Assembly (NCBI GenBank): GCA_029227815.1
Contig: CP118523.1
Location: 868,001-932,000 of the forward strand
Direction of reading: 5' to 3'
Source of the DNA: Clostridiaceae bacterium M8S5
Lineage (GTDB): Bacteria; Bacillota; Clostridia; Tissierellales; MCWD3
Length of the DNA: 64,000 nucleotides
Part shown: positions 54,769 through 61,885 of the stretch, one piece after another
How the letters are laid out: the number at the start of each line of letters is the position of its first letter
How positions within the stretch are numbered: the first letter of the stretch is position 1
Program-made: the position numbers and the translations under genes
The notes under the pieces: model-generated
The model's input: only the letters and a program-made list of their open reading frames with translations
The model's database searches: none
What the model was told of the DNA's origin: nothing

Positions 54769-55707
54769 ATGGAAAATACTTATGATATTATCATAATAGG
54801 AGCTGGCCCAGCAGGATTGGCAGCAGGATTATACGCAGGAAGAGCTACATTAAACGCTGCTATTATAGAAAAATCTAAGGTAGGAGGACAAATAGTAACT
54901 ACAGAAGAAGTTGCAAATGTACCAGGTAGTGTTAGAGAAGCAAGTGGCCCTACATTAATAGCAAGAATGGTAGAACAATCAGAAGAGTTTGGAACAAACG
55001 TAATAAAAGATACAGTAGTAGAGTTAAAACTAGATGGAGAATTAAAAGAAGTAGTTTGCGAAAAAGAGACTTACAAAGCAAAAGCAGTGATATATGCAGC
55101 AGGAGCTAAACCAAGACTTCTAGGTGTACCAGGAGAAAAAGAATTCACAGGTAAAGGAGTTTCATATTGTGCAACATGTGATGGAGCTTTCTTTGAAGAA
55201 ATGGAAGTATTCGTAGTTGGTGGTGGAGACTCAGCAGTAGAAGAAGCTATGTTCTTAACAAACTTTGCAAGAAAAGTTTATCTATTATCAAGAGATCCAG
55301 AGCTTACATGCGCTAAGTCAATACAAGAGAAAGTATTTGCAAATGATAAAGTAGAAATAAAATGGAACACAGAAATCAAAGAAATTAAAGGCGAAGGAAT
55401 CGTAGAATCAGTAGTTCTTCACAATAGAGAAACAGGTGAAGAGTATGTTCATGAGGCTGATGAGGAAGATGGCACATTTGGAGTATTCATATTCATAGGC
55501 TATGTTCCACAGACAGAGTTACTAAAAGATAAAATAGAGCTAGAGCATGGATATGTTAAAACAGATGATAAGATGCAAACTAGCGTTGATGGATTATTTG
55601 TAGCAGGAGATTGTAGAGTTAAGCCTTTAAGACAGGTAGTTACTGCAGCAGCTGACGGAGCGATAGCAGCAGTATCAGCAGAAAAATATATAGAGCATTC
55701 AAAATAA
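54769..55707 (+). CDS. trxB: Thioredoxin-disulfide reductase
   Basis: A 312-residue FAD/NADPH enzyme: IIGAGPAGLAAGLYAGRA (FAD), active site C-A-T-C in SYCATCDGAFFE, VVGGGDSAVEEA (NADPH) and GLFVAGDCRVKPLRQVVTAAADGAIAA. The start is ATG 54769 behind AAGGAGTG; the in-frame GTG at 54760 is part of that site. It reduces the TrxA of this operon. Last gene of the unit. Confidence 0.95.
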   Translation: MENTYDIIIIGAGPAGLAAGLYAGRATLNAAIIEKSKVGGQIVTTEEVANVPGSVREASGPTLIARMVEQSEEFGTNVIKDTVVELKLDGELKEVVCEKETYKAKAVIYAAGAKPRLLGVPGEKEFTGKGVSYCATCDGAFFEEMEVFVVGGGDSAVEEAMFLTNFARKVYLLSRDPELTCAKSIQEKVFANDKVEIKWNTEIKEIKGEGIVESVVLHNRETGEEYVHEADEEDGTFGVFIFIGYVPQTELLKDKIELEHGYVKTDDKMQTSVDGLFVAGDCRVKPLRQVVTAAADGAIAAVSAEKYIEHSK

Positions 55708-55726
55708 AATTATATTTATATAAATT

Positions 55727-55762
55727 AGACTGTTTCTGAAGATAGAGACAGTCTGATTTTTT
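55727..55762 (+). terminator. Terminator of the reductase operon
   Basis: AGACTGTTTCT / AGAGACAGTCT, then GATTTTTTG. Confidence 0.8.
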
Positions 55763-55924
55763 GTTTAAAGCGAATTTTAGCTATTATATTAACTTAATAA
55801 ATAAAAGGTTGTATCAAAGATAAACTATTAAACAACCAAATATTACTAGCTTAGTGTGAATAAATTATATACATAGGAATTTAACAATTATCTTTTTTAT
55901 ATAAAATCGTTTATTTTCAACTAT

Positions 55925-55951
55925 GCAACTATAGTTGCAACCATTGGTTGC
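55925..55951 (+). promoter_or_regulatory. Overlapping GCAAC inverted repeats
   Basis: GCAACTATAGTTGC (55925-55938) overlaps GCAACCATTGGTTGC (55937-55951), giving four half-sites in alternating directions. They lie about 135 bases ahead of the HTH-membrane gene in an otherwise featureless 330-base gap, and look like an operator. Confidence 0.55.
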
Positions 55952-56087
55952 GAAAAATCAAAGAGAGTTTGTAGAAGTAAACTGATAATTATGACATAAT
56001 AAAGCTAACAAAAGTTCATACTCAAAATGTGTTGAATGATAATGTCAAAGGAAATAAACTAAAGTCATATAGAAAGAGGGAGATAAT

Positions 56088-56741
56088 ATGGTAAATAATC
56101 TTGGCGATAGGATTGTCACATTAAGAAAAGAATTAAACATGTCACAAGAAACTTTAGCAGAAAAGATAGGTGTTAGTAGGCAGGCAGTTTCAAAATGGGA
56201 GAGAGGGGAAGCTACACCTGATATATATAACATAACTACATTAGCAGATATTTTTGAACTAACTATAGATGAATTTATTTATGGACAGAAATCTGACCTA
56301 AAAGATAAACCTAAGCTGGTTATGCTTGAAATGAAGAAAAATGCTGAAAAGCTTATCATGATAGCAGTGGCTATATTTATTGTGAGTGTGTTTGGTTTTA
56401 GTCTTTTGCCATTTAGTGATGATGTTAATGTATTAATATTTGGCTTAATATTTGGATTATGTACACTAATTTTAATAAAAAGCGGTTTTATGTTTGAACG
56501 ATTTTATATGTATAACAGACAATATTTAAAAGACGATGATGATATAGAATCATCATTTCAAAAAATATCAAAAAAAAGGAAAACAGCACTCGGAGCAGCT
56601 ATATCTATACTTTGTGTTCTAATATATCTTTATATTTCGTTTGTTTATAACATGTGGCATCCAGGATGGCTGGTTTTTCTCCTAATACCAATAGCATATG
56701 CATTGTTTGATTTATTTGAAACAAAAGAGAAGCAAGATTGA
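56088..56741 (+). CDS. HTH regulator fused to a membrane domain
   Basis: A 217-residue protein. Residues 4-66 are an Xre HTH (DRIVTLRKELNMSQETLAEKIGVSRQAVSKWERGEATPD). Four membrane segments follow, near 87-105, 108-126, 170-188 and 193-210, with a polar loop between the second and third. Such membrane-tethered regulators sense envelope or drug stress. It is a lone gene and probably controls its own promoter through the GCAAC repeats upstream. Confidence 0.82.
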   Translation: MVNNLGDRIVTLRKELNMSQETLAEKIGVSRQAVSKWERGEATPDIYNITTLADIFELTIDEFIYGQKSDLKDKPKLVMLEMKKNAEKLIMIAVAIFIVSVFGFSLLPFSDDVNVLIFGLIFGLCTLILIKSGFMFERFYMYNRQYLKDDDDIESSFQKISKKRKTALGAAISILCVLIYLYISFVYNMWHPGWLVFLLIPIAYALFDLFETKEKQD

Positions 56742-57066
56742 TAATAGTAATTATATAGATATAAGAAATATGAATATCAAACAATGGTAATCAAATTACT
56801 ACAATGAAAACAAAGCAATCTAACTCCAGTCATTCTCTAAGGAGCAAAAGGAGCTGGAATTAAAATAAACTTATAAAAATTTAGATTATAGGGAACAAAT
56901 AGACACCTCTAAATATCATATATTTACAAAGCTATATAGGGGTGAGGGTTTAAGAAAACTAAATAATAAAATAATGTTAGATAATATTACCTTGGTTGCA
57001 ATTGCAAACTCAGTAATTATAATTATTGTATGTAAAATAGGTAAAGTTTATCAGTATGACAAAAAA

Positions 57067-57100
57067 GGGAGTGTCTTATGATTTAAACACTCCTTTTTTA
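57067..57100 (+). terminator. Orphan terminator in a gene-poor gap
   Basis: GGGAGTGT / ACACTCC and a T run. The 56742-57180 stretch ahead has no intact gene; scattered hydrophobic text (ITLVAIANSVIIIIVCKIG, 56980-57045) suggests the tail of a lost membrane gene. Confidence 0.55.
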
Positions 57101-57181
57101 TAGTTAGAATATGAAGCAAATGTCATCAATTAACATTAAAAATAAGTATTATCAATCTGATAAGTAGTTTTATTTAAAAAC

Positions 57182-57328
57182 ATGAAAAACTTAATAGTGT
57201 TTATGTTCATGGATTCGAATGCTCATCTATCTTGGCAAATAAGGCGTTTTAAAGACATAGAGTTAGAAAATGGACCTATATTAAATAAATTAAAAAGGAG
57301 GGTGAATAATGACACTAACAAAATTTAA
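57182..57328 (+). pseudogene. Short frame, probable gene-end fragment
   Basis: A 48-codon frame (MKNLIVFMFMDSNAHL... ending LNKLKRRVNNDTNKI) whose end overlaps the first mini-peptide gene. No ribosome binding site precedes it, and the text reads like the C-terminus of a larger lost enzyme. It could be translated ahead of the peptide cluster but I doubt it. Confidence 0.3.
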
Positions 57329-57419
57329 ATCTTATAGCAATATTACTATAAGAGGATGTAGACCGGAAGTTATTTTTAATAATCTATGTCCAGATTGGAC
57401 TATACATTATGTAAAGTAA
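57309..57419 (+). CDS. Cys-containing mini-peptide 1 (divergent)
   Basis: A 36-residue peptide, ATG behind the strong site AAAAAGGAGGG. MTLTKFKSYSNITIRGCR resembles the leader-to-core transition of the neighbours (basic start, T-I-x-x-C), but only two cysteines (17 and 27) occur and there is no CxCxC. It is the first frame of the mini-peptide cluster and its least typical member. Confidence 0.5.
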   Translation: MTLTKFKSYSNITIRGCRPEVIFNNLCPDWTIHYVK

Positions 57420-57492
57420 TATAGCTTAGTTCTAATTTTCATAAATAAAAATAATATATTAGTAATGTCAATCTATTATTTAGGAGGTTTTT

Positions 57493-57621
57493 ATGAAAAA
57501 GTTAATAAAAAAAGCTGATACAAGAACTATTAATATCTGCAAAGTGGTTTGCTCATGTCGTTGTAGTTCACCAAAGATTACAGGAGATTTCTTAGATTCA
57601 TACTTTGCAATAACTGCTTAG
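57493..57621 (+). CDS. Cys-rich mini-peptide 2
   Basis: A 42-residue peptide, ATG behind TAGGAGG. Basic leader MKKLIKKADTRTINIC, then V-C-S-C-R-C-S-S-P, then a cysteine-free polar/aromatic tail ending DSYFAITA. Four cysteines plus one in the leader-core junction. It is closed by a strong terminator (57636-57664). This shape, a short basic leader, CxCxC core and Pro, recurs in the neighbours and recalls the CLI_3235/Clo7bot Cys-rich RiPP families of Clostridium, from memory only. Confidence 0.65.
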   Translation: MKKLIKKADTRTINICKVVCSCRCSSPKITGDFLDSYFAITA

Positions 57622-57635
57622 TTAATTTACTATAT

Positions 57636-57665
57636 AAAGAGGATGTTTTATAAACATCCTCTTTA
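57636..57665 (+). terminator. Terminator within the peptide cluster
   Basis: AAAGAGGATGTTT / AAACATCCTCTTT. It splits the peptide cluster into at least two transcripts. Confidence 0.8.
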
Positions 57666-57745
57666 GCAAATTATTAAATAATATTTTAAATTGGAACAAA
57701 TTGTATAATAGAATAATCTTACATATAAAATATTGGGACGTAGTG

Positions 57746-57829
57746 ATGAGAAAATTAACTAGGATGTTTAGTAAAAAAATTAGAAATATGTTTAAATACT
57801 GTATTTGTACTTCAGTTTCACACGGGTAG
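57746..57829 (+). CDS. Cys-containing mini-peptide 3 (short or truncated)
   Basis: A 27-codon frame, MRKLTRMFSKKIRNMFKYC followed by I-C-T-S and an early stop. The basic start and C-x-C fit the family, but the core stops after two cysteines and the ribosome binding site (GGGACG) is weak. Best read as a truncated family copy. Confidence 0.4.
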   Translation: MRKLTRMFSKKIRNMFKYCICTSVSHG

Positions 57830-57937
57830 TTCGAATAATATAAACGTAAATATATAGTTATAATTATGATGTGCAATATTTAAGTATTTGTAAATAAACT
57901 AATAGTTTATTTAATTATGTTGCAGGAGGTGAGTATA

Positions 57938-58093
57938 ATTAAAAGACTAAGTAAAAAAATAGATTCTACAACGATCAGGGTATGTAAAGGTAATTGCGTG
58001 TGTCGTTGTTATCCACCAGGACAAATCAATGATGATCTCGTAGAATTAATGCATGTAAGACTTCAAGATAATTTTGAACTACCTAATAATTAG
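57938..58093 (+). CDS. Cys-rich mini-peptide 4, apparent ATT start
   Basis: A 51-residue peptide. Alignment with the neighbours (leader x-K-R-L-S-K-K-I-D-S-T-T-I, core N-C-V-C-R-C-Y-P-P) puts the start at ATT 57938, correctly spaced from AGGAGG. There is no ATG there. An in-frame ATG at 57917 lies upstream of the ribosome binding site and a GTG at 57929 sits inside it. Either the rare ATT codon is used or the gene has lost its start. The Cys-free tail (about 27 residues) is the longest of the cluster. Confidence 0.55.
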   Translation: MKRLSKKIDSTTIRVCKGNCVCRCYPPGQINDDLVELMHVRLQDNFELPNN

Positions 58094-58108
58094 AAAAAGG
58101 AGGATATT

Positions 58109-58234
58109 GTGAAAAAATTACGTAAAAAGGTTATATGTTTAAGTTGTAATTGGGGAACAGGACCAGTTTGCTTTTGTACTATAGATCCAATCAATGCTTA
58201 TAACAACGATGTGTCACCAAAATATCATTGCTAA
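58109..58234 (+). CDS. Cys-rich mini-peptide 5
   Basis: A 41-residue peptide, GTG behind AAAAAGGAGG, 15 bases after the previous stop. Leader MKKLRKKVICLSCNWG, core P-V-C-F-C-T-I-D-P, and a final Cys at the C-terminus: five cysteines in all. Same transcript as peptides 4 and 6. Confidence 0.6.
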   Translation: MKKLRKKVICLSCNWGTGPVCFCTIDPINAYNNDVSPKYHC

Positions 58235-58284
58235 AAATGCTAAAAATTTATAATCAAAAAATATTAAAATAAAAGAGGGATATC

Positions 58285-58416
58285 ATGAAATTAGTAAAAA
58301 AAATATATCATAATAGTGTTGTGAAAAATAGTGTGAATTGCGTTTGTAAGTGTAGTTTTCCTTTACAACCAGCATCATATGATATGCATTATATGATGCT
58401 AAAAGAACAATTATAA
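58285..58416 (+). CDS. Cys-rich mini-peptide 6
   Basis: A 43-residue peptide, ATG behind AAGAGGGA. Leader MKLVKKIYHNSVVKNSV, core N-C-V-C-K-C-S-F-P, then a Cys-free tail rich in Tyr and Met (SYDMHYMMLKEQL). It ends the peptide run and is followed by a terminator. Confidence 0.62.
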   Translation: MKLVKKIYHNSVVKNSVNCVCKCSFPLQPASYDMHYMMLKEQL

Positions 58417-58431
58417 ATTATTGATTAGTTT

Positions 58432-58462
58432 GAGGGTTGCTAAATAGCGACTCTCTTTTTTA
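58432..58462 (+). terminator. Terminator after the peptide run
   Basis: GAGGGTTGCT / AGCGACTCTC with two G-U pairs, then TTTTTTAT. Partial read-through into the sugar-enzyme genes is possible. Confidence 0.75.
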
Positions 58463-58608
58463 TACTCAAAACCTCTATAACTTAACAGTTTTATTGTTTA
58501 GAACATAATATAGTATATAGGATTTATACAGGGTAAAATATGAGAAATAATAAACGATAAAAAACAACTATTAAAGAGTGACAGGTGTTAAATGGAGGTA
58601 TAAAATTT

Positions 58609-59733
58609 ATGCAAAACAACATTGTTATCCATGGTTATTATGGAGCTGGTAATTTTGGCGATGATATAATTTTACACTCGATAATAAGTTCAATTTATAG
58701 TAAAATTCCTAAGGCTAATATAGTTGTATTATCTAGAGACATGTCACCAATTCCTTCATGTAAATATAAATACAAAACGGTATCAAGATATGATTTTAAT
58801 GCTATAAACCAAGAAATTAAAAAGGCTGATTTATTCATATGTGGTGGAGGAGGCATTTTTCAAGACTATTCAGGTTTCGATATAAGAAATCATTTTGGGG
58901 ATAAAAGAAAAGGTATAGACTATTATGCCGTTCCTATAGAGCTAGCATATCTACACGAAGTACCAGTTATGTTGTATGCTGTTGGAGTAGGTCCTTTTTT
59001 CAATAGAAAATCAACCCTAAATGTTAAGACACTTTTAAACTGGGCAGATGTAGTAACGGTAAGAGATGAAGAATCAAAAAAAATTGTTGAAGAAATAAAC
59101 CCTCATGTAAAAGCTATATTAACTAGTGACCCAGCAGTAAATTATCTTTCCAAAAATCAACCAAAAAATAAAGCATCAAGAAGGTATTTTGGTGTTTGCT
59201 TGAGAGAATGGTTTTTCAAGAAATATCAAAGAGGAGCATTAATAAAAAGTATGGCTAGGGCGATTGATTATACTATTAATAAATATAATATAAATGTAGT
59301 TATTTTTTCATTCTGTAAAAATCACAATGATTTGAAATTACTACAAGAATTAAAAAATAATATTAAAAATAAAGACCATGTATTTGTAGAAAACAAAGTA
59401 ACCATGAAGGAAGCAATAATAACAATTCAAAACATGGATTTTGTAATAGGAATGAGACTTCATTCATTGCTAATGGCAGCAAGCATAGGAAAGCCAATAA
59501 TAGCATTGTCATATGACAGGAAGATAGAAAATTTCATGAATCAAATAGGTCAAAATAATTTAACAATACCAATAGATGACTTAAATATAAATGAAATTAA
59601 AAATAAAGTAGATAATCTAATAAAAAATTCAGCTAAAATTAGTAAAATTATAACTGACAAAATGGATGTATTAAGGCTAAGAGAAAAACAAAATATTGAT
59701 ATAGCAATGGATTTAATTAGAAAGAGGAGCTAG
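58609..59733 (+). CDS. Polysaccharide pyruvyltransferase-family protein
   Basis: A 374-residue protein of the CsaB/polysaccharide pyruvyltransferase family. The start is GYYGAGNFGDDIILHSII, with ADLFICGGGGIFQDYSG, PVMLYAVGVGPFF, WADVVTVRDEESKKIV, DFVIGMRLHSLLMAASIGKPIIALSYDRKIENF and a final MD-x-LR helix. These enzymes add ketal pyruvate to surface sugars. ATG 58609 lies nine bases after GGAGGT; a GTG at 58585 precedes that site and is not used. Coupled to the glycosyltransferase gene three bases downstream. Confidence 0.88.
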   Translation: MQNNIVIHGYYGAGNFGDDIILHSIISSIYSKIPKANIVVLSRDMSPIPSCKYKYKTVSRYDFNAINQEIKKADLFICGGGGIFQDYSGFDIRNHFGDKRKGIDYYAVPIELAYLHEVPVMLYAVGVGPFFNRKSTLNVKTLLNWADVVTVRDEESKKIVEEINPHVKAILTSDPAVNYLSKNQPKNKASRRYFGVCLREWFFKKYQRGALIKSMARAIDYTINKYNINVVIFSFCKNHNDLKLLQELKNNIKNKDHVFVENKVTMKEAIITIQNMDFVIGMRLHSLLMAASIGKPIIALSYDRKIENFMNQIGQNNLTIPIDDLNINEIKNKVDNLIKNSAKISKIITDKMDVLRLREKQNIDIAMDLIRKRS

Positions 59734-59736
59734 TTT

Positions 59737-60708
59737 ATGGGCAAAAACAAGAGAATTTTATTCATATCAAAAACAAGGCAAAATTATACTAATATTTTGA
59801 GAAGCATATTTTATGCTTTAGTTGAAATGGATTATCATGTTAGAGAAGTAGATGTTTCAGTAATTCCTAGAATACTATATAATCCACATAACTTTAAAGG
59901 TGGTAATGGACCAGTCAATGTTTCGTATAAATATATAAAACATCAAGTAGAGACTTTTAAACCACATATGATTATGTTAGTAGCAGGAGGACTGAGTTTT
60001 TCAGAAGCGACAAGTGAATATTTAAAAAACAAAGGCATAAAACTATTAGGTATTACGCTAAGCGACCCAGATGTATTCCCTACAGTAAAGAAATATGCTA
60101 GTAGGTTTAATTACCACACCACAAATTCTAAGATTGCATATCAAAGATATAAAAAATTAGGACTTAAAAACACATATTATATGCCATTTGGTATAGATAG
60201 TAGATTTTTTGTACCAACAAAGATTGAGCCTAAGTATGTATCAGACGTAACTGTTATGGGTCATTATAGACCAGAGAGACTAGCATTAGTAAAAGAATTA
60301 AAGAAAAGATTTGATACAAAAATATATGGATTCGGATGGCCATATAAAAATGTAAGAGCAGTAGATCACCCAGAGTGGCTAAAGGTAGTTAATGCTAGTA
60401 AAGTAATGATTGATTTTCCGCAAACAGGAGCTGGGTACTACAACGTCAAAGTTAGACTATTTGAAGTTACTGCTACAGGTACTTTCTTAATAACTAAAAA
60501 GATAAAAGAAATAGGAGAGTTTTTTGAATATGGAAAAGAAATAGAAAGCTACGAAAACAATAATGAACTATATCAAAAGATAAGATATTATCTAGATAAT
60601 CCAAAGAAAAGAGAGGAAATATCAGTGAATGGACAAAAGCGTTGTGCCTTAGATCATACGTGGGTACAAAGATTGAGAAAATTATTTAATGAAATTAAGT
60701 TTATATAG
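59737..60708 (+). CDS. CgeB-like glycosyltransferase
   Basis: A 323-residue protein with a GT-B arrangement: an N-terminal Rossmann half (KRILFISKTRQNYTNILRSIF) and a C-terminal domain of the glycosyltransferase group found in spore-maturation protein CgeB (KVRLFEVTATGTFLITKKIKEIGEFFEYGKEI, ending in a helix with DHTWVQRL). The pyruvyltransferase gene ends three bases ahead. Together with the peptides the pair may decorate a peptide or a spore/cell-surface glycan. A hairpin and a dispersed repeat follow the stop. Confidence 0.82.
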   Translation: MGKNKRILFISKTRQNYTNILRSIFYALVEMDYHVREVDVSVIPRILYNPHNFKGGNGPVNVSYKYIKHQVETFKPHMIMLVAGGLSFSEATSEYLKNKGIKLLGITLSDPDVFPTVKKYASRFNYHTTNSKIAYQRYKKLGLKNTYYMPFGIDSRFFVPTKIEPKYVSDVTVMGHYRPERLALVKELKKRFDTKIYGFGWPYKNVRAVDHPEWLKVVNASKVMIDFPQTGAGYYNVKVRLFEVTATGTFLITKKIKEIGEFFEYGKEIESYENNNELYQKIRYYLDNPKKREEISVNGQKRCALDHTWVQRLRKLFNEIKFI

Positions 60709-60715
60709 ATTATAA

Positions 60716-60873
60716 TTAGAGGATGCTTTAGCATCCTCTCAGACTGTAGACAAATACAATTTTTGCGTTGCCCAAAAATTTTCGTTGCTCACTTACCTCT
60801 AAGTAAGCTCTGTGACTCAATTTTAACACGCCCCTACTTGGAACTCTAACTATAGTCTGCTATCTTGATGACA
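60716..60873 (+). repeat. Hairpin repeat element, copy 3
   Basis: Short hairpin GAGGATGCTTTAGCATCCTC right after the glycosyltransferase, then the element (60738-60873): CAGACTGTAGACAAA / CTATAGTCTG arms, TTTTCGTTGCTCACTTACCT with AAGTAAGCTCTG, and CAATTTTAACACGC. The right end stops within the TGATGAC mini-hairpin and there is no second flanking hairpin. Confidence 0.7.
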
Positions 60874-60902
60874 GAAACATAATTTACGCTTTGACTTTAA
60901 CA

Positions 60903-61058
60903 TTAACTGTATTTAATCATTTTTATGAAATAACCTAGGGGTATTCCTAAAGCAAAGCTTAATAATATTTTTTGACTGAAATTGTTGCTATACCATAATC
61001 CAAAATAAAAGCCTACCAAGCTTAATAAAATTCCTAAAAATCCTATTGTTTTTTTCAT
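60903..61058 (-). CDS. Small two-segment membrane protein
   Basis: A 51-residue protein from ATG 61058 (GAAAGGAAA upstream). KKTIGFLGILLSLVGFYFGLWY and ILLSFALGIPLGYFIKMI are hydrophobic and are joined by a short polar loop. No family recognised. It sits between two copies of the dispersed repeat. Confidence 0.55.
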   Translation of the reverse strand: MKKTIGFLGILLSLVGFYFGLWYSNNFSQKILLSFALGIPLGYFIKMIKYS

Positions 61059-61272
61059 AATAAATTTCCTTTCTGAAAATTGGATATTATTAAATTTTAG
61101 TATTACCATGATTATATCATAAAATGGAATTAATCAATTTGCCAAAGTGAAATTTTATAGGGATGTAAAGAAGACGATTGAAATTTTAGATTTTTAAATT
61201 TTAAATATCTTCTTAAGTATATTATCTATATATTAAAAACATGAGTAGTTTTTTTAGTAGCTAGATTAATAA

Positions 61273-61400
61273 GGGGCTGTCAAAAGACAGCCCTTAAACT
61301 GTAGGTAAATAGCAATTTCTTTGATGTTAAAATTTACGTTTTTTACTTACCTATAACGTGCTATTCAATTTTAACATACCCACTACAGTTTGCTAGATTA
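61273..61400 (+). repeat. Hairpin repeat element, copy 4 (diverged)
   Basis: Hairpin GGGGCTGTC / GACAGCCC (61273-61293), then AAACTGTAGGTAAA with CTACAGTTTGCTAG at the far end and ATGTTAAAATT / AATTTTAACAT inside. About 105 bases, shorter than the others and with a different tip. Only 480 bases from copy 3, on the far side of the small membrane gene. Confidence 0.6.
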
Positions 61401-61434
61401 TGAACTCAACAATGCTGTGTTTAATTAACTATGA

Positions 61435-61563
61435 TTATTCATATCTGAATAAATCATAACTTTGGTATACAGTGTCATCATCTTCAGGATGGCACAAACA
61501 TAAACATTTAGGTCTACTTAATTCTATTGTGTTCGTTCTTTTAGTTTTTTGAAGCTTTTTCAT
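61435..61563 (-). CDS. Cys-rich mini-peptide 7 (opposite strand)
   Basis: A 42-residue peptide, ATG behind AAAGGGGG. Leader MKKLQKTKRTNTIELSRP, core K-C-L-C-L-C-H-P, then an acidic/aromatic Cys-free tail (EDDDTVYQSYDLF). Same plan as peptides 2-6 although it is on the other strand, beyond the glycosyltransferase gene. Confidence 0.65.
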   Translation of the reverse strand: MKKLQKTKRTNTIELSRPKCLCLCHPEDDDTVYQSYDLFRYE

Positions 61564-61673
61564 AAAATTATCCCCCTTTTTGGCTTTTATTTTTAGATTA
61601 ATAGGTTAATTAATTTGTTTCAGATTTATGAAGATAATTTATTTGGAGAAGATATAAAAATTCAATAATAATA

Positions 61674-61712
61674 AAAAAGGTTGAAGACCAGCAAATCTTC
61701 AACCTTTTTCCT
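61674..61712. terminator. Bidirectional-type hairpin ahead of the helicase gene
   Basis: AAAAAGGTTGAAGA / TCTTCAACCTTTTT. It lies between the divergent peptide 7 and helicase genes. Confidence 0.75.
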
Positions 61713-61885
61713 ATATCTATTATATCACATAAAAAAATAAAAAAACAGTCTTACAAATTATATAAATTGTATGTATAATAAAAAAGCACTTCAAATTAGA
61801 ATCATATTATTAGAATCAAAATTATCTTATATCTATTTCAGATTTATTTCCAAGCATAACAATTTAAATATTAGGGGGTTGTTAA

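Noticed and set aside
57622-57876. An 84-codon minus-strand frame across the peptide cluster
   Set aside because: It is antisense to peptide 3 and the internal terminator, very hydrophobic from AT-rich composition, and has no ribosome binding site.
61447-61600. Peptide 7 as a stand-alone zinc-finger protein
   Set aside because: Three alternating cysteines (CxCxC) without a second knuckle do not make a zinc finger, and the leader matches the other mini-peptides.
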